Of a DNA stretch of 64,000 nt, positions 1 to 11,193 are shown piece after piece; the stretch's first letter is position 1, and each line of letters opens with the position of its first letter. The DNA lies in the NCBI GenBank assembly GCA_964470555.1, contig CAYYDG010000007.1:1-64000 (forward strand), given 5' to 3'. Under the pieces are notes generated by a model, which did no database searches, was not told the origin of the DNA, and saw only the letters and a program-made list of their open reading frames with translations. The translations under genes and the position numbers were made by a program. The DNA comes from RBC074 sp964470555. GTDB taxonomy: Bacteria > Acidobacteriota > Blastocatellia > RBC074.

Positions 1-69
1 TTTGAGGCGGAGTTGTTGTGCCTCCGTGAGCGGTTTGACGAATTTAGTTGGGGTTTTCATGCCGCTCAT
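1..69 (-). CDS. 5' end of a gene running off the left edge, IS630-like transposase N-terminus (partial)
   Basis: Only about 20-23 codons are inside the window. Read on the minus strand they give MSGMKTPTKFVKPLTEAQ followed by QLRLK. The pattern 'K.L(T/S).(A/E)(E/Q)...L' at the extreme N-terminus resembles IS630-family transposases, whose first residues precede a helix-turn-helix, but too little is present to confirm it. Two in-frame ATGs (69 and 60) are possible; a GAGGT lies just upstream. If it is an IS630 element, its terminal inverted repeat should lie in 70-160, but I cannot identify one there. Confidence 0.3.
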   Translation of the reverse strand, partial: MSGMKTPTKFVKPLTEAQQLRLK

Positions 70-160
70 TCTACCTCAAAATATTTGCCCGACTACTTAA
101 TGCAACTGACGCCAATCTACGAGACCGCAACACCTGCCGAGGCAATTCTATGGCTGATGG

Positions 161-1483
161 CTATGCCGCCAGGATGACGCCGATGGCTCCGACAATCGCC
201 ACCAGCAAAGCGCCAGGAATCGCAAAGCGCAGCCAGCGCCCGTAATCCACCTGAGCCGCGAGCAGCACGGCGAGCAGCGCGCCGTTCGTGGGCGTAATCA
301 AATCCATTAAGCCTCCACCGGTCTGAAATGCGATCACCGCCGCGTCGCGCGAAATGCCGAGCAGGTCAGAGAGCGGAGCCATGATCGGCATGGTCAGCAC
401 CGCCTGCCCGCTGACCGATGACACCGGGATGTGCAATACAGCCTGCATCGGAATCATCAACAAGGCTGCCGCTTTGCCGGGAACATGCGCCAGCGGAGTC
501 GCCAACCCATAAACAATTGTGTCAATCACGTGGCCGTCGGTGAGTACGACGCTGATGGCGCGTGCGACACCTACGAAAAGCGCCGCGCCCAACATGGTTT
601 CCATCCCTTTGATGAAATCGCTGGCAGTCGTCGTGAGATCGCGTCCTGAAGCAAGCCCGACCGCGAATCCAACAATGAGGAACAATGCTGAGAGTTCGTT
701 GAATCCCCAGTCGAAGCGCAGCACGCCGATGACGTAAGGAATAAACGGGAGGACGACAAGCGCGAGCAGCAAGGCGTCACGTTTCGTTGCGCGTACATCG
801 GTCGGCGGAGGTTCTGACGACGAACGCACATCGTCGCGTGCAGTCATCGCCAGCGTCCACACGATCCACACGGTGACTGCGGCAAGCAAGAGGCCGAAGC
901 GAATACCAGGAATCGTCAGCGGTGGCATTTCAGCAAAGCGCAGCGCAATGCCCGTCTGAAACGGATTGGTCGGGCCGAACGCAGCGCCGACGGCTGCGGC
1001 TCCCGCACTCATTGCCACTGCCGTCACGTTGCCGAAACCCAGGCCGCGACTCAGCAACACCAGCACGGCGACAAGCGCGACGATTTCCTCCTGCATGTTT
1101 TCAAGCGCGCCGAGCGTGGCGAAGGCCAGACTGACTGCAATGACGATGGTTCGTGGTCGCCGCGTACGCCCGACCAGCATTCCCACCAGCCGCGCCAGCG
1201 CGCCCGTCGCTTCCAGAAAGGCAAACGCGCCGCCCACGAACAGAATGGTGAGGATAACGTCAGCGCCCGCGATGATGCCGCGAGGCACGGCAAGCAGCGC
1301 GGCTTTCAATCCGACCGGAGCGGCGGCCACGCGCGCATAAGTTCCCGCGATGACGACCTCTCGCCCGGTCGCCTCGTCTTTGCGTCGTTGATATTCGCCC
1401 GCCGGAATGATCCACGTGAGCAGGGCAGCTACGGCGACCCCACCGAGGAGGAGGACAAAGGGATGAGGCAGTCGAAGTTTCAT
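161..1483 (-). CDS. YfcC/DcuC-family membrane carrier
   Basis: A 440-residue, very hydrophobic protein with about a dozen predicted membrane segments, starting with a short positive N-terminus and a first helix (residues 8-27). Family features are the conserved half-repeats FGPTNPFQTG (near residue 170) and QTGGGLMDLITPTNG (near residue 388), typical of the YfcC branch of the DcuC/arsenite-permease-like superfamily (PF03606). Members are inner-membrane carriers, annotated variously as C4-dicarboxylate or basic amino acid/dipeptide exchangers; the substrate cannot be read from sequence. A soluble loop lies around residues 215-235. It stands alone, with no partner genes on either side. No convincing Shine-Dalgarno precedes the ATG, so the exact start is less certain than the identity. 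Confidence 0.8.
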   Translation of the reverse strand: MKLRLPHPFVLLLGGVAVAALLTWIIPAGEYQRRKDEATGREVVIAGTYARVAAAPVGLKAALLAVPRGIIAGADVILTILFVGGAFAFLEATGALARLVGMLVGRTRRPRTIVIAVSLAFATLGALENMQEEIVALVAVLVLLSRGLGFGNVTAVAMSAGAAAVGAAFGPTNPFQTGIALRFAEMPPLTIPGIRFGLLLAAVTVWIVWTLAMTARDDVRSSSEPPPTDVRATKRDALLLALVVLPFIPYVIGVLRFDWGFNELSALFLIVGFAVGLASGRDLTTTASDFIKGMETMLGAALFVGVARAISVVLTDGHVIDTIVYGLATPLAHVPGKAAALLMIPMQAVLHIPVSSVSGQAVLTMPIMAPLSDLLGISRDAAVIAFQTGGGLMDLITPTNGALLAVLLAAQVDYGRWLRFAIPGALLVAIVGAIGVILAA

Positions 1484-1607
1484 ATTGTTGGTTGGGTACT
1501 GTGGGGTTATTTACGAAAAGGTATTTGTGTCAGTCGCCCGAGCATCAGCAAGGGCTGCCTCGGCGGTGCGTCCTAGCTGACGCGCGGGCTACTGATACGC
1601 AGAAGGT

Positions 1608-2084
1608 TTACGCCCAGTCCTTCCTGAGTCGTAGCTCTTCGATTCGGTAAGCGTGCTGCATCTCGTGCAGCAACAATTGCCGAAACATAATCCTGACCGA
1701 GTAATGACTGAACTCTGGATGCTCCGCCGTCAGTCGCCAATCGGCGTCAGATAGTTGCTGCAACCGCTCGACAAGGTGCGCTCGTTCACGCACATACAAG
1801 GCCAGCGCTTCATCCAGATCAACGTTGAGCAATGCGCCCGCTTCTTCTTCTGGCGAAGGAAACATCGGTGTGATGCAAGGCGATGGATCAGAAAGCATCA
1901 ACTCCAACCGCGCGAGGTAAGGCGTATCAGCGGTCGTGATGTGGCAGGCGTGTTCGTGCGCAGACCATTTATTCGGACCAGGGCGACGCTTCAGATATTG
2001 CGGCGGGACTTCGCGCACGAGACCAATGATGATTTCAGGCGCGCCCGCTAAGGCTGCAATCAGGGTTTGCGAGTTATTCATCAT
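1608..2084 (-). CDS. DinB-family putative metal-dependent protein
   Basis: A 158-aa four-helix-bundle protein of the DinB_2 type. It shows the family pattern KWSAHEHACHI (His48 a likely metal ligand) and the C-terminal LLLHEMQHAYRIEEL with two further histidines, giving the three-His site seen in DinB/YfiT proteins. Some members are bacillithiol or other thiol transferases; the function here is unknown. The reading frame is open upstream to 2162, but I place the start at the ATG at 2084 because TGAGGG lies about 9 nt upstream and the start follows the stop of the PQQ-like propeller gene (2098) by 13 nt. It is therefore probably co-transcribed with that gene. Confidence 0.75.
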   Translation of the reverse strand: MMNNSQTLIAALAGAPEIIIGLVREVPPQYLKRRPGPNKWSAHEHACHITTADTPYLARLELMLSDPSPCITPMFPSPEEEAGALLNVDLDEALALYVRERAHLVERLQQLSDADWRLTAEHPEFSHYSVRIMFRQLLLHEMQHAYRIEELRLRKDWA

Positions 2085-2097
2085 CTCAGTTGCGCCC

Positions 2098-3522
2098 TCA
2101 CGGCTTGGAGGCGGCGTTGAAGCAATACATCGTACTCCGTGTCCGCACATAAATCCGCCCATTGCTCAGGGCAGGCGTCGCACTGATTTCATCGCCCATT
2201 TCGTTGACGGAAAGCACTTCCCATTCCGCGCCCGCTTTGAGAACGGTGATTTTGCCTTCGGTATTGGCGAGAAACACTTTGTCATCTGCCGCAACAGGTG
2301 AGGCGTAATATTCGCCCAATGCGTTGGGACTGCGGCCCTGTTTGAGCATTTTGCCCGTCGCGGGATCAAGCGAGGTGATGATACCGCCGGTTTTCACCAT
2401 GTAATACACGTCCTGATACAACAGCGGCGCAGGGATGTACGGGATGTTTTTCTGCACACGCCAGCGCACTGCACTTGCCGCAAGCTGGTCGCGCGCATTG
2501 CCCGGACGAACCGCAATCGCCCCCCATTCACCCTGGCCTAACGCGCGTGCCTTATCCCATTCCGCACTGACAATGATCTTGTCGTCGCTTTCATCAATCC
2601 AGCCGAAGTGTTCTCCCATCTCATCACCGCGAAACTCTTCCAGCGACAGTCGCCCATCCTTGTTCTTGTCATATTTCGCCAGCGTGGCGGCAAAGGTCGG
2701 CAGCATCGGCTCACTGCTGCCCAGCGTCGAGACTATCAGCGTGTCGCCGTGAACAAGCGGCGTTCCCATTGAACCATCAGATGCCAACGGCAACCACCAG
2801 CGGCTGACACCGGAAGTTAGGTCATAAGCGTCCAGACGTGTGGAGCCAAGTACGATCAGCTCTGCGCGATTCGCCTTTGGTCGAAAGATTATCGGCGTTG
2901 CCCAACCAATCGAAGCGCCCGGTCGGTCGGTCTTCCAGCGCAACCGCCCGGTCGCGCGATCAAGCGCGATGACAAACGACCCCGCCACCTGATCGCAAAC
3001 CAATACAACCAGGCCGTCGGCGATGATCGGCGACCCCGACATACCGTAGAAGTTTTTGAAGGGGCCGAGCGCATAACGCCAACGCTCCTTCCCGCTGTTG
3101 TCGTACGAGACCAAACCCAGTTCAGGGAAGAACGCCACGACACCGTTTGCATCAGCGGCTGGCGTAGGCGACGCCGGATCGTTGGCTTTGTAGATGGCGA
3201 GATTGTGTTCACGCTTCGCGTCACGCCGCCACAATTCGCGGCCTGTGCGCGTGTCGAGGCAAAACGTAAGCAATCGTTCGCCCTCGCTCGCCGTGCCGTA
3301 AAGTCGCGTGCCAACCACGATGGGCGATGACTGCCCGTAAGGAATGGTCGTTTTCCACACTACGTTTTTGGTCGGCGAAAATTCGACGGGATACCTGGTG
3401 GACGAATCAACTCCCGATCCGTTCGGCCCGCGAAACTGCGGCCACTGCGCGTTAGCGCGACCACAGATGACGATGGTGACAAGCAGGACAAATAGACTCG
3501 TATGCTTTGATTTTCTGACCAT
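2098..3522 (-). CDS. Secreted PQQ-like beta-propeller protein with inserted EF-hand
   Basis: A 474-aa exported protein: signal peptide MVRKSKHTSLFVLL... cleaved after ANA, then WPQFRGPNGSG, the signature opening of the 'outer membrane protein assembly factor BamB-like/PQQ-binding-like' propellers abundant in Acidobacteriota and Planctomycetes. Blades are recognisable by repeats such as D..TG.ELWR and DRATGRLRWKT. An EF-hand calcium loop, DKNKDGRLSLEEF (residues 285-297, ligands D285, N287, D289, S293, E296), interrupts the propeller. The open frame continues to 3603, but its first 27 codons are a palindromic repeat; the ATG at 3522 has GAGGAG 8 nt upstream and starts directly with the signal peptide. 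The ligand and role are unknown. No catalytic quinoprotein dehydrogenase motif was recognised. Confidence 0.85.
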   Translation of the reverse strand: MVRKSKHTSLFVLLVTIVICGRANAQWPQFRGPNGSGVDSSTRYPVEFSPTKNVVWKTTIPYGQSSPIVVGTRLYGTASEGERLLTFCLDTRTGRELWRRDAKREHNLAIYKANDPASPTPAADANGVVAFFPELGLVSYDNSGKERWRYALGPFKNFYGMSGSPIIADGLVVLVCDQVAGSFVIALDRATGRLRWKTDRPGASIGWATPIIFRPKANRAELIVLGSTRLDAYDLTSGVSRWWLPLASDGSMGTPLVHGDTLIVSTLGSSEPMLPTFAATLAKYDKNKDGRLSLEEFRGDEMGEHFGWIDESDDKIIVSAEWDKARALGQGEWGAIAVRPGNARDQLAASAVRWRVQKNIPYIPAPLLYQDVYYMVKTGGIITSLDPATGKMLKQGRSPNALGEYYASPVAADDKVFLANTEGKITVLKAGAEWEVLSVNEMGDEISATPALSNGRIYVRTRSTMYCFNAASKP

Positions 3523-3542
3523 TCGATTTTCTCCTCTGAAAA

Positions 3543-3622
3543 TGTCCGACAAGCTGCCAGCTTGTCGTGGTCTCGATTTGACGCTTGTTAGGGTCAACGA
3601 CAAGCTGGCAGCTTGTCGGACA
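3543..3622. repeat. Paired palindrome, intergenic inverted repeat (copy 1)
   Basis: A perfect 25-bp inverted repeat (arms 3543-3567 and 3598-3622) around a 30-nt spacer. Each arm is itself a palindrome, CGACAAGCTG-C-CAGCTTGTCG, preceded by TGTC. The same 25-bp arms recur, again inverted but with a different 40-nt spacer, at 43072-43161. It lies immediately upstream of the propeller gene starting at 3522. The structure resembles REP/BIME elements. Confidence 0.85.
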
Positions 3623-3729
3623 GTCGGGCTCAGCCGTTTTCATCGTTTCAGGGCGTTGTCGCAAACGACATGTCAGACTCCTATCTAATAACAAACCTGA
3701 TTGGCGGCTCAATTAGCCTGTTGCCGCGC

Positions 3730-5151
3730 TCAGATTTTGCGGCGGATGGAATAGAGTTTGGTTTCCGTGCGTACCAACAATCGCTCGCCAACGATGGCGG
3801 GTGAGGCCAGTGCTATTTCGTCGAGCGTATTCACGTGCAGGAGCTTGAATGTTTCGCCCGCCGCGATGACGAAGGTTTGCCCTTCTTCACTCAGGCAAAA
3901 CAGCTTGCCGTTGTAAATCCACGGTGAAGTCGTGAACGCTGTTGCCGCCGGATCAATGCGCGTCTTGTACGTTTGCTGGCCTGTCTTCGCGTCAAGGCGT
4001 GTCAGGATGCCTGTTTCGGTCAGCGTGTAGATTCCGCCGTCATAAGCCACAGGCGTGGGCAGATAGGTTCCGCCGCGCGGCTGCGACCAGACGACAAACT
4101 CGTTTTCGCTTTCGCCTTTTGGAAGCGAGATGTCGCCCGTTGCACCGGGACGAAGCGCGAACAACGGCCCGCCTCGCCCGGCATTGAGGTAAAGCAGTCC
4201 GTCATAAGCGAAAGGCATCGGAATCGGTATTTCTGAAATGCCCGAGATGCGCCATAGCTCTTTCCCTGACAGGTCGTAACTCACGGCTTCGCCTGGCCCT
4301 ACCGTGACAATCTCGGTGCGCAGCGCGTGCCGCCAAATATACGGCGTCACCCAGCCTGACTTCCGTCCCTTGGCGCCCATATCGCGATTCGTGCGCCAGA
4401 TTTGTTTGCCCGTCTGTTTGTCGAAGGCCGCGATGTACTGCTGCTTTTCATTGTCGCTCATCGCGATCAGTTGGTTCCCAACGAGCACAGGCGAACTCCC
4501 AGTGCCGAAATCGTGATAGATCGGATTCGCTTCAAGCGGTGTCATCCACACCTGCCTGCCCTTCAAGTCAAATGCCCACAGCCCCAGATTCCCCACGTAA
4601 ACATACACGAACTTGCCGTCGGTCACTGGACTCTCTGACGTAAAGCTGTTCTTGCGATGCCGTCCGCCCGGCGGTTGCCCCGTGAAAAATTCCTTCCGCC
4701 ATTCCACCTTGCCGCTCTTCAGGTTCAGGCAGTAGAGAAAGTAATGCAGCTTCACTTCGTGCGGCATTTCGAAGTCGCGTTCATTGAGACGGTCTCGAAT
4801 CTCCTGTGGCGAAAGCCCCTGTTTTCGTAGTTCCGCACTGTATTCGTTGCTGTATTCCGTTCCGATCTGCGGCGACTTTGATTTGCCCTCAGTGACTGCT
4901 GTCGTCAGGTAAATTTTGTCGCCCGTTACGATAGGCGAAGACCATCCGCGTCCGGGAATAGCCTGCGCCCATTCGACGTTTTCCGTTTTCGACCAGCGGT
5001 CAGCCAGACGCGCGCTCGTTCCCACAGGGTTCGAATCGGGGCCGCGAAACTGCGGCCAGTTGATGTTTTGGCTGTGAATGGTCGTCGCCGTCAGCAACAC
5101 CGTACAGGCCAGACAGATCAAGCGAGTGAGAAGATGATGATTGATTGCCAT
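3730..5151 (-). CDS. Secreted PQQ-like beta-propeller protein
   Basis: A 473-aa exported protein related to the neighbour at 2098-3522. The signal peptide (MAINHHLLTRLICLACTVLL...) is followed by NWPQFRGPDSNPVG and propeller blades carrying motifs such as DKQTGKQIWRT, DLKGRQVWMT and DAKTGQQTYKT. An insertion of about 45 charged residues (KSKSPQIGTEYSNEYSAEL...) after the second strand set distinguishes it from its neighbour. I use the ATG at 5151. A GTG at 5166 (frame open to 5214) has an AGGA about 8 nt upstream and could be the true start. It starts 27 nt after the stop of the sortilin/BNR gene (5178), so it probably shares that transcript. There is no enzyme motif; a role in binding or scaffolding is an inference. 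Confidence 0.82.
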   Translation of the reverse strand: MAINHHLLTRLICLACTVLLTATTIHSQNINWPQFRGPDSNPVGTSARLADRWSKTENVEWAQAIPGRGWSSPIVTGDKIYLTTAVTEGKSKSPQIGTEYSNEYSAELRKQGLSPQEIRDRLNERDFEMPHEVKLHYFLYCLNLKSGKVEWRKEFFTGQPPGGRHRKNSFTSESPVTDGKFVYVYVGNLGLWAFDLKGRQVWMTPLEANPIYHDFGTGSSPVLVGNQLIAMSDNEKQQYIAAFDKQTGKQIWRTNRDMGAKGRKSGWVTPYIWRHALRTEIVTVGPGEAVSYDLSGKELWRISGISEIPIPMPFAYDGLLYLNAGRGGPLFALRPGATGDISLPKGESENEFVVWSQPRGGTYLPTPVAYDGGIYTLTETGILTRLDAKTGQQTYKTRIDPAATAFTTSPWIYNGKLFCLSEEGQTFVIAAGETFKLLHVNTLDEIALASPAIVGERLLVRTETKLYSIRRKI

Positions 5152-5177
5152 GTTGATTTTTTGCACTGGTTCAGTTC

Positions 5178-8342
<3,165 letters not shown>

Positions 8343-8479
8343 AATTATCCCTTCACAAATTTAGAATTTGCCAGACGATGCACGAATGTGTGCGACAACT
8401 GTGTTTTATCTGAAGTCTATCGTTACCGCCAAACTTCTTGCGTACTCAGCCCTCTTCACTGCTAGCGTTTTGACGCCGT

Positions 8480-9403
8480 TTATGTGTAAAAGAAAGCGAG
8501 TTCCTGCACTACGACGTTGCTCTTTTTCGTCAAACGCACAGGCGTCGAAGCTTTGCCGATCAAACCCTGATCGGCCAGATATTCGCACGCCGTGGTCACG
8601 CATTCGACGTTGAAATTGCGTTTGAAATGATCTTCGATTTCGGTGCAGGAGCGCGCTTCGCCGGCTTCGCGCAGATAATCAATCACGAGAGCAAACAAGC
8701 TGGGCGCTCGTTCGGCGATGTAAGCGTCAATTGTTTCCAGCGCCGCTGCTACGTTTTTTTTGTTTTTTTTGGCGTTGAGCAAATCGCTGTAAATCGTTTT
8801 GAACAGTGCAGGGTTGAGCTGCATTGCCTGCGGAATGACTTCTCGGTCGGCCAGCAAACGCGCGCCGATGACTTCTATCTGCGCCAGCGACGTGGCGGCG
8901 TACAAAATCCATAACGCCGTGTATTCCAGGTCGCCGCGCGTCAGGAAAAACTTGTGAGCTTTGTAAATCAGCGGCAATGCGCTGCAAGCTGCGCGCAACA
9001 ATTGAATCTCAGTGTCGCGTTCGCCGATTTGTTGCAGCCGCGAACAAAGCTCGGCAACCGTCGGATCGTGCGTGTAAAGCAATCGTCCTTTGGCCAGAAA
9101 CGAATGCATAAAGGAATTGCTGAGCGAACCTTCCACCGTACGGCGCAATTCCGTTCGTGAAAGCAGCATTGCGTGAACATTGATCCCGTCGGCATACAAC
9201 GCCAAGCCGCCGGATTCACCTTTGCGGTCGTCCAGCGTCACCAACACCAGATCAACATCGGATTTCGCCCAAACCTTGTCGTGCGACAAGCTGCCGCACA
9301 GAATCGCGGCCAGAATCGAACGGTCTTCTTTCACCTGTTCTATCAGCGCATCAATCGCTTTGGTGAATTTTTGCTGGATGGGAGTCATTTCCATAAACAG
9401 CAT
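8480..9403 (-). CDS. Nucleotidyltransferase-domain protein coupled to a GmrSD-like gene
   Basis: A 307-aa protein. The N-terminal pol-beta-type nucleotidyltransferase fold shows GS.....(D.D): G37-S38 and D49/D51 in CGSLSHDKVWAKSDVDLVLV. The middle (residues ~130-260) is all-helical and resembles the helical substrate-binding part of KNTase/HEPN-containing enzymes. The C-terminal ~60 residues look like a winged helix. The open frame extends to 9487, but the ATG at 9403 shares its A with the TGA of the upstream gene (TGATG), a classical coupling arrangement, so I choose that start. The acceptor is unknown: small molecule, tRNA or protein are all possible. Its coupling to a DUF262/DUF1524 nuclease suggests a joint defence role, but that is inference. 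Confidence 0.72.
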   Translation of the reverse strand: MLFMEMTPIQQKFTKAIDALIEQVKEDRSILAAILCGSLSHDKVWAKSDVDLVLVTLDDRKGESGGLALYADGINVHAMLLSRTELRRTVEGSLSNSFMHSFLAKGRLLYTHDPTVAELCSRLQQIGERDTEIQLLRAACSALPLIYKAHKFFLTRGDLEYTALWILYAATSLAQIEVIGARLLADREVIPQAMQLNPALFKTIYSDLLNAKKNKKNVAAALETIDAYIAERAPSLFALVIDYLREAGEARSCTEIEDHFKRNFNVECVTTACEYLADQGLIGKASTPVRLTKKSNVVVQELAFFYT

Positions 9404-11118
9404 CAGGAAAGCCGGGATATTTGCCAGATAGCGATAGCTTGTTTGGCCATCCAGGATTGTCTGGCAGCAATCCGTTCGGGATTCCATTCGGCATTTTCTT
9501 CGGCAAGTTTGCGAGTCACGACAAAACCACTATTGGCATAAACAGGGCGTTTGGTTGTGTAATTGTCGTTACCTTGATCCCGGTTGGCCGATGATTGCAG
9601 CAAGGTCATATTACCCAGCCGAAAAACCATACTTTCAATTTCTTCTTCTGAAAATTGCTTCCAGTCTGCGCCGGGGTTTTGAGGAAGCACGTGTTCAAGA
9701 TTGAAGGTATCACTATTGAAGTCGTAATCCTGCCCCGCTAGTTGTTTCTCCAATTCGCACAAAATGTAACGAACAATTCGACGATTTCGGGTTTGAGTCG
9801 TGCGAATGATTTTATTGGCAAAGGCAGCACGAAAACTTTCGTCAGAAATGTAAATTGGGTTTAAGGCGCTCAGTACCTGACTGGGAGACCTCAATTCCAG
9901 GCGGGAAAGCCCAGACGCTACTTGATTATAAACACGTTCCTGCTCGTTGGCTTGCAATACGCTGATGACGTTATATCTAAACGAAATGATGACCGTCGCA
10001 CGTAAAATCGGCTCAAATTGTTGATCATCGAATATCCGTCTGGCTGCCAGCAAAAGAGGAAATGGTTGGCGAACCCCAAAGAGTTTTAGTTGTTGAGCGT
10101 AAGATTTCAATTTGGGTGGCCACGATGAGGTTTCTGGCGAAGTCAGGCCGAGGTAAGCATCAATGTCCTCTTCCATTGCGCGCAGTAAGTCAAAAACCGC
10201 CTCTCTGGTTTTTACCTGCCCGCGAATGGTTTTGAAAAGCTCCGCCTGACGCACAAACGAATGGCGGCTATTCCAATGTAGTCGCAAAAAATCAGGAAAG
10301 CTTTCGCTACCCAATCGGCCAACTACCGCCTCCCAACGATCTTCCAGCTTTTTCAACTCATATTCGTGCTGGCCTTGGCGATCGAGTACAGAGAAAAGAT
10401 AGTTTTTCAAAAGGTCTGTTGCTGAAAGCCGCACACCACGTGCGTTGAGCGTCTCGAAGACTTTATAGGCGTTCAACTCATCGGTCACCGTAATTACCGT
10501 GAAAAACAACCGGTCGCTCATTGTCTCAACCAACGTTGCGAGCGCGATTCCTTCGTCCAGGCCGCTTTTGCGAGCGTATTCGCTGACTTTTTTATCAAAC
10601 CATTCGAAGGTTTTGCGTAAGCTATGTTCCGATGCTCGAAACCCACGTTGTGGAAGATGACCAAGCGGGACCAAATAGGTTTGGTAGTAATTGTCGTTGT
10701 TACGATTGAGCGTCAACTTAGAGCGCGGAACAAGGGTGATCGGGTCAAGGTAGCCAATATAGTTCTTGCGAAGTGTTTCCAATCGCTGTTGGTTGTCGTT
10801 TGCGTCTTTGCCTTCATCAACCAATCGCTGCAGATTTTTCAGAACTGCCAGGACAATCAGGCTAAGTGTTGTCAGTCTTTGTTGCCCATCAATTACGTCA
10901 AAGACTTTTTCATCATCTGATTGCAGCACCAGATAACCCATGTAATGTGCTGGTTCGCCGCCCTCCTTGATCGTGCCAAGAATATCCAGCCAAAGGTCTT
11001 CCCATTCATCTTCAGTCCAACTGTAATAACGCTGGAAACGTGGGATGCGGTAAGTCAGGCCGTTGCCCATCAATTTGCGATAGGTGTCATTCCTGGTGGC
11101 GAAATTTGATGCTGGCAT
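9403..11118 (-). CDS. GmrSD-like DUF262/DUF1524 restriction endonuclease
   Basis: A 571-aa protein with the two-domain layout of single-chain GmrSD (type IV, modification-dependent) restriction enzymes. The N-terminal DUF262 has IPRFQRYYSW (25-34) and the ParB-like nucleotide-binding motif DVIDGQQRLTTL (74-85). The C-terminal DUF1524 has the His-Me-finger motif FNLEHVLPQNP (H476) followed by LGNMTLL and the NR.QGN...K...Y tail. By family knowledge, DUF262 hydrolyses NTP and DUF1524 cuts DNA bearing modified bases; the target here is not known. AGAGGA lies 6 nt upstream of the ATG. The stop overlaps the nucleotidyltransferase start (TGATG), so the two are probably made together. Confidence 0.85.
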   Translation of the reverse strand: MPASNFATRNDTYRKLMGNGLTYRIPRFQRYYSWTEDEWEDLWLDILGTIKEGGEPAHYMGYLVLQSDDEKVFDVIDGQQRLTTLSLIVLAVLKNLQRLVDEGKDANDNQQRLETLRKNYIGYLDPITLVPRSKLTLNRNNDNYYQTYLVPLGHLPQRGFRASEHSLRKTFEWFDKKVSEYARKSGLDEGIALATLVETMSDRLFFTVITVTDELNAYKVFETLNARGVRLSATDLLKNYLFSVLDRQGQHEYELKKLEDRWEAVVGRLGSESFPDFLRLHWNSRHSFVRQAELFKTIRGQVKTREAVFDLLRAMEEDIDAYLGLTSPETSSWPPKLKSYAQQLKLFGVRQPFPLLLAARRIFDDQQFEPILRATVIISFRYNVISVLQANEQERVYNQVASGLSRLELRSPSQVLSALNPIYISDESFRAAFANKIIRTTQTRNRRIVRYILCELEKQLAGQDYDFNSDTFNLEHVLPQNPGADWKQFSEEEIESMVFRLGNMTLLQSSANRDQGNDNYTTKRPVYANSGFVVTRKLAEENAEWNPERIAARQSWMAKQAIAIWQISRLS

Positions 11119-11193
11119 AAGTGTTCCTCTAGCTCGTATGAATTCTGCAGCTAGACTAAATCGAACAGCAAGACGAATTCAATCAGTTGGTTA

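Noticed and set aside
3543..3622. CRISPR-like or tRNA-like structure
   Set aside because: Only two arms in inverted orientation, no direct repeat-spacer series and no cloverleaf.
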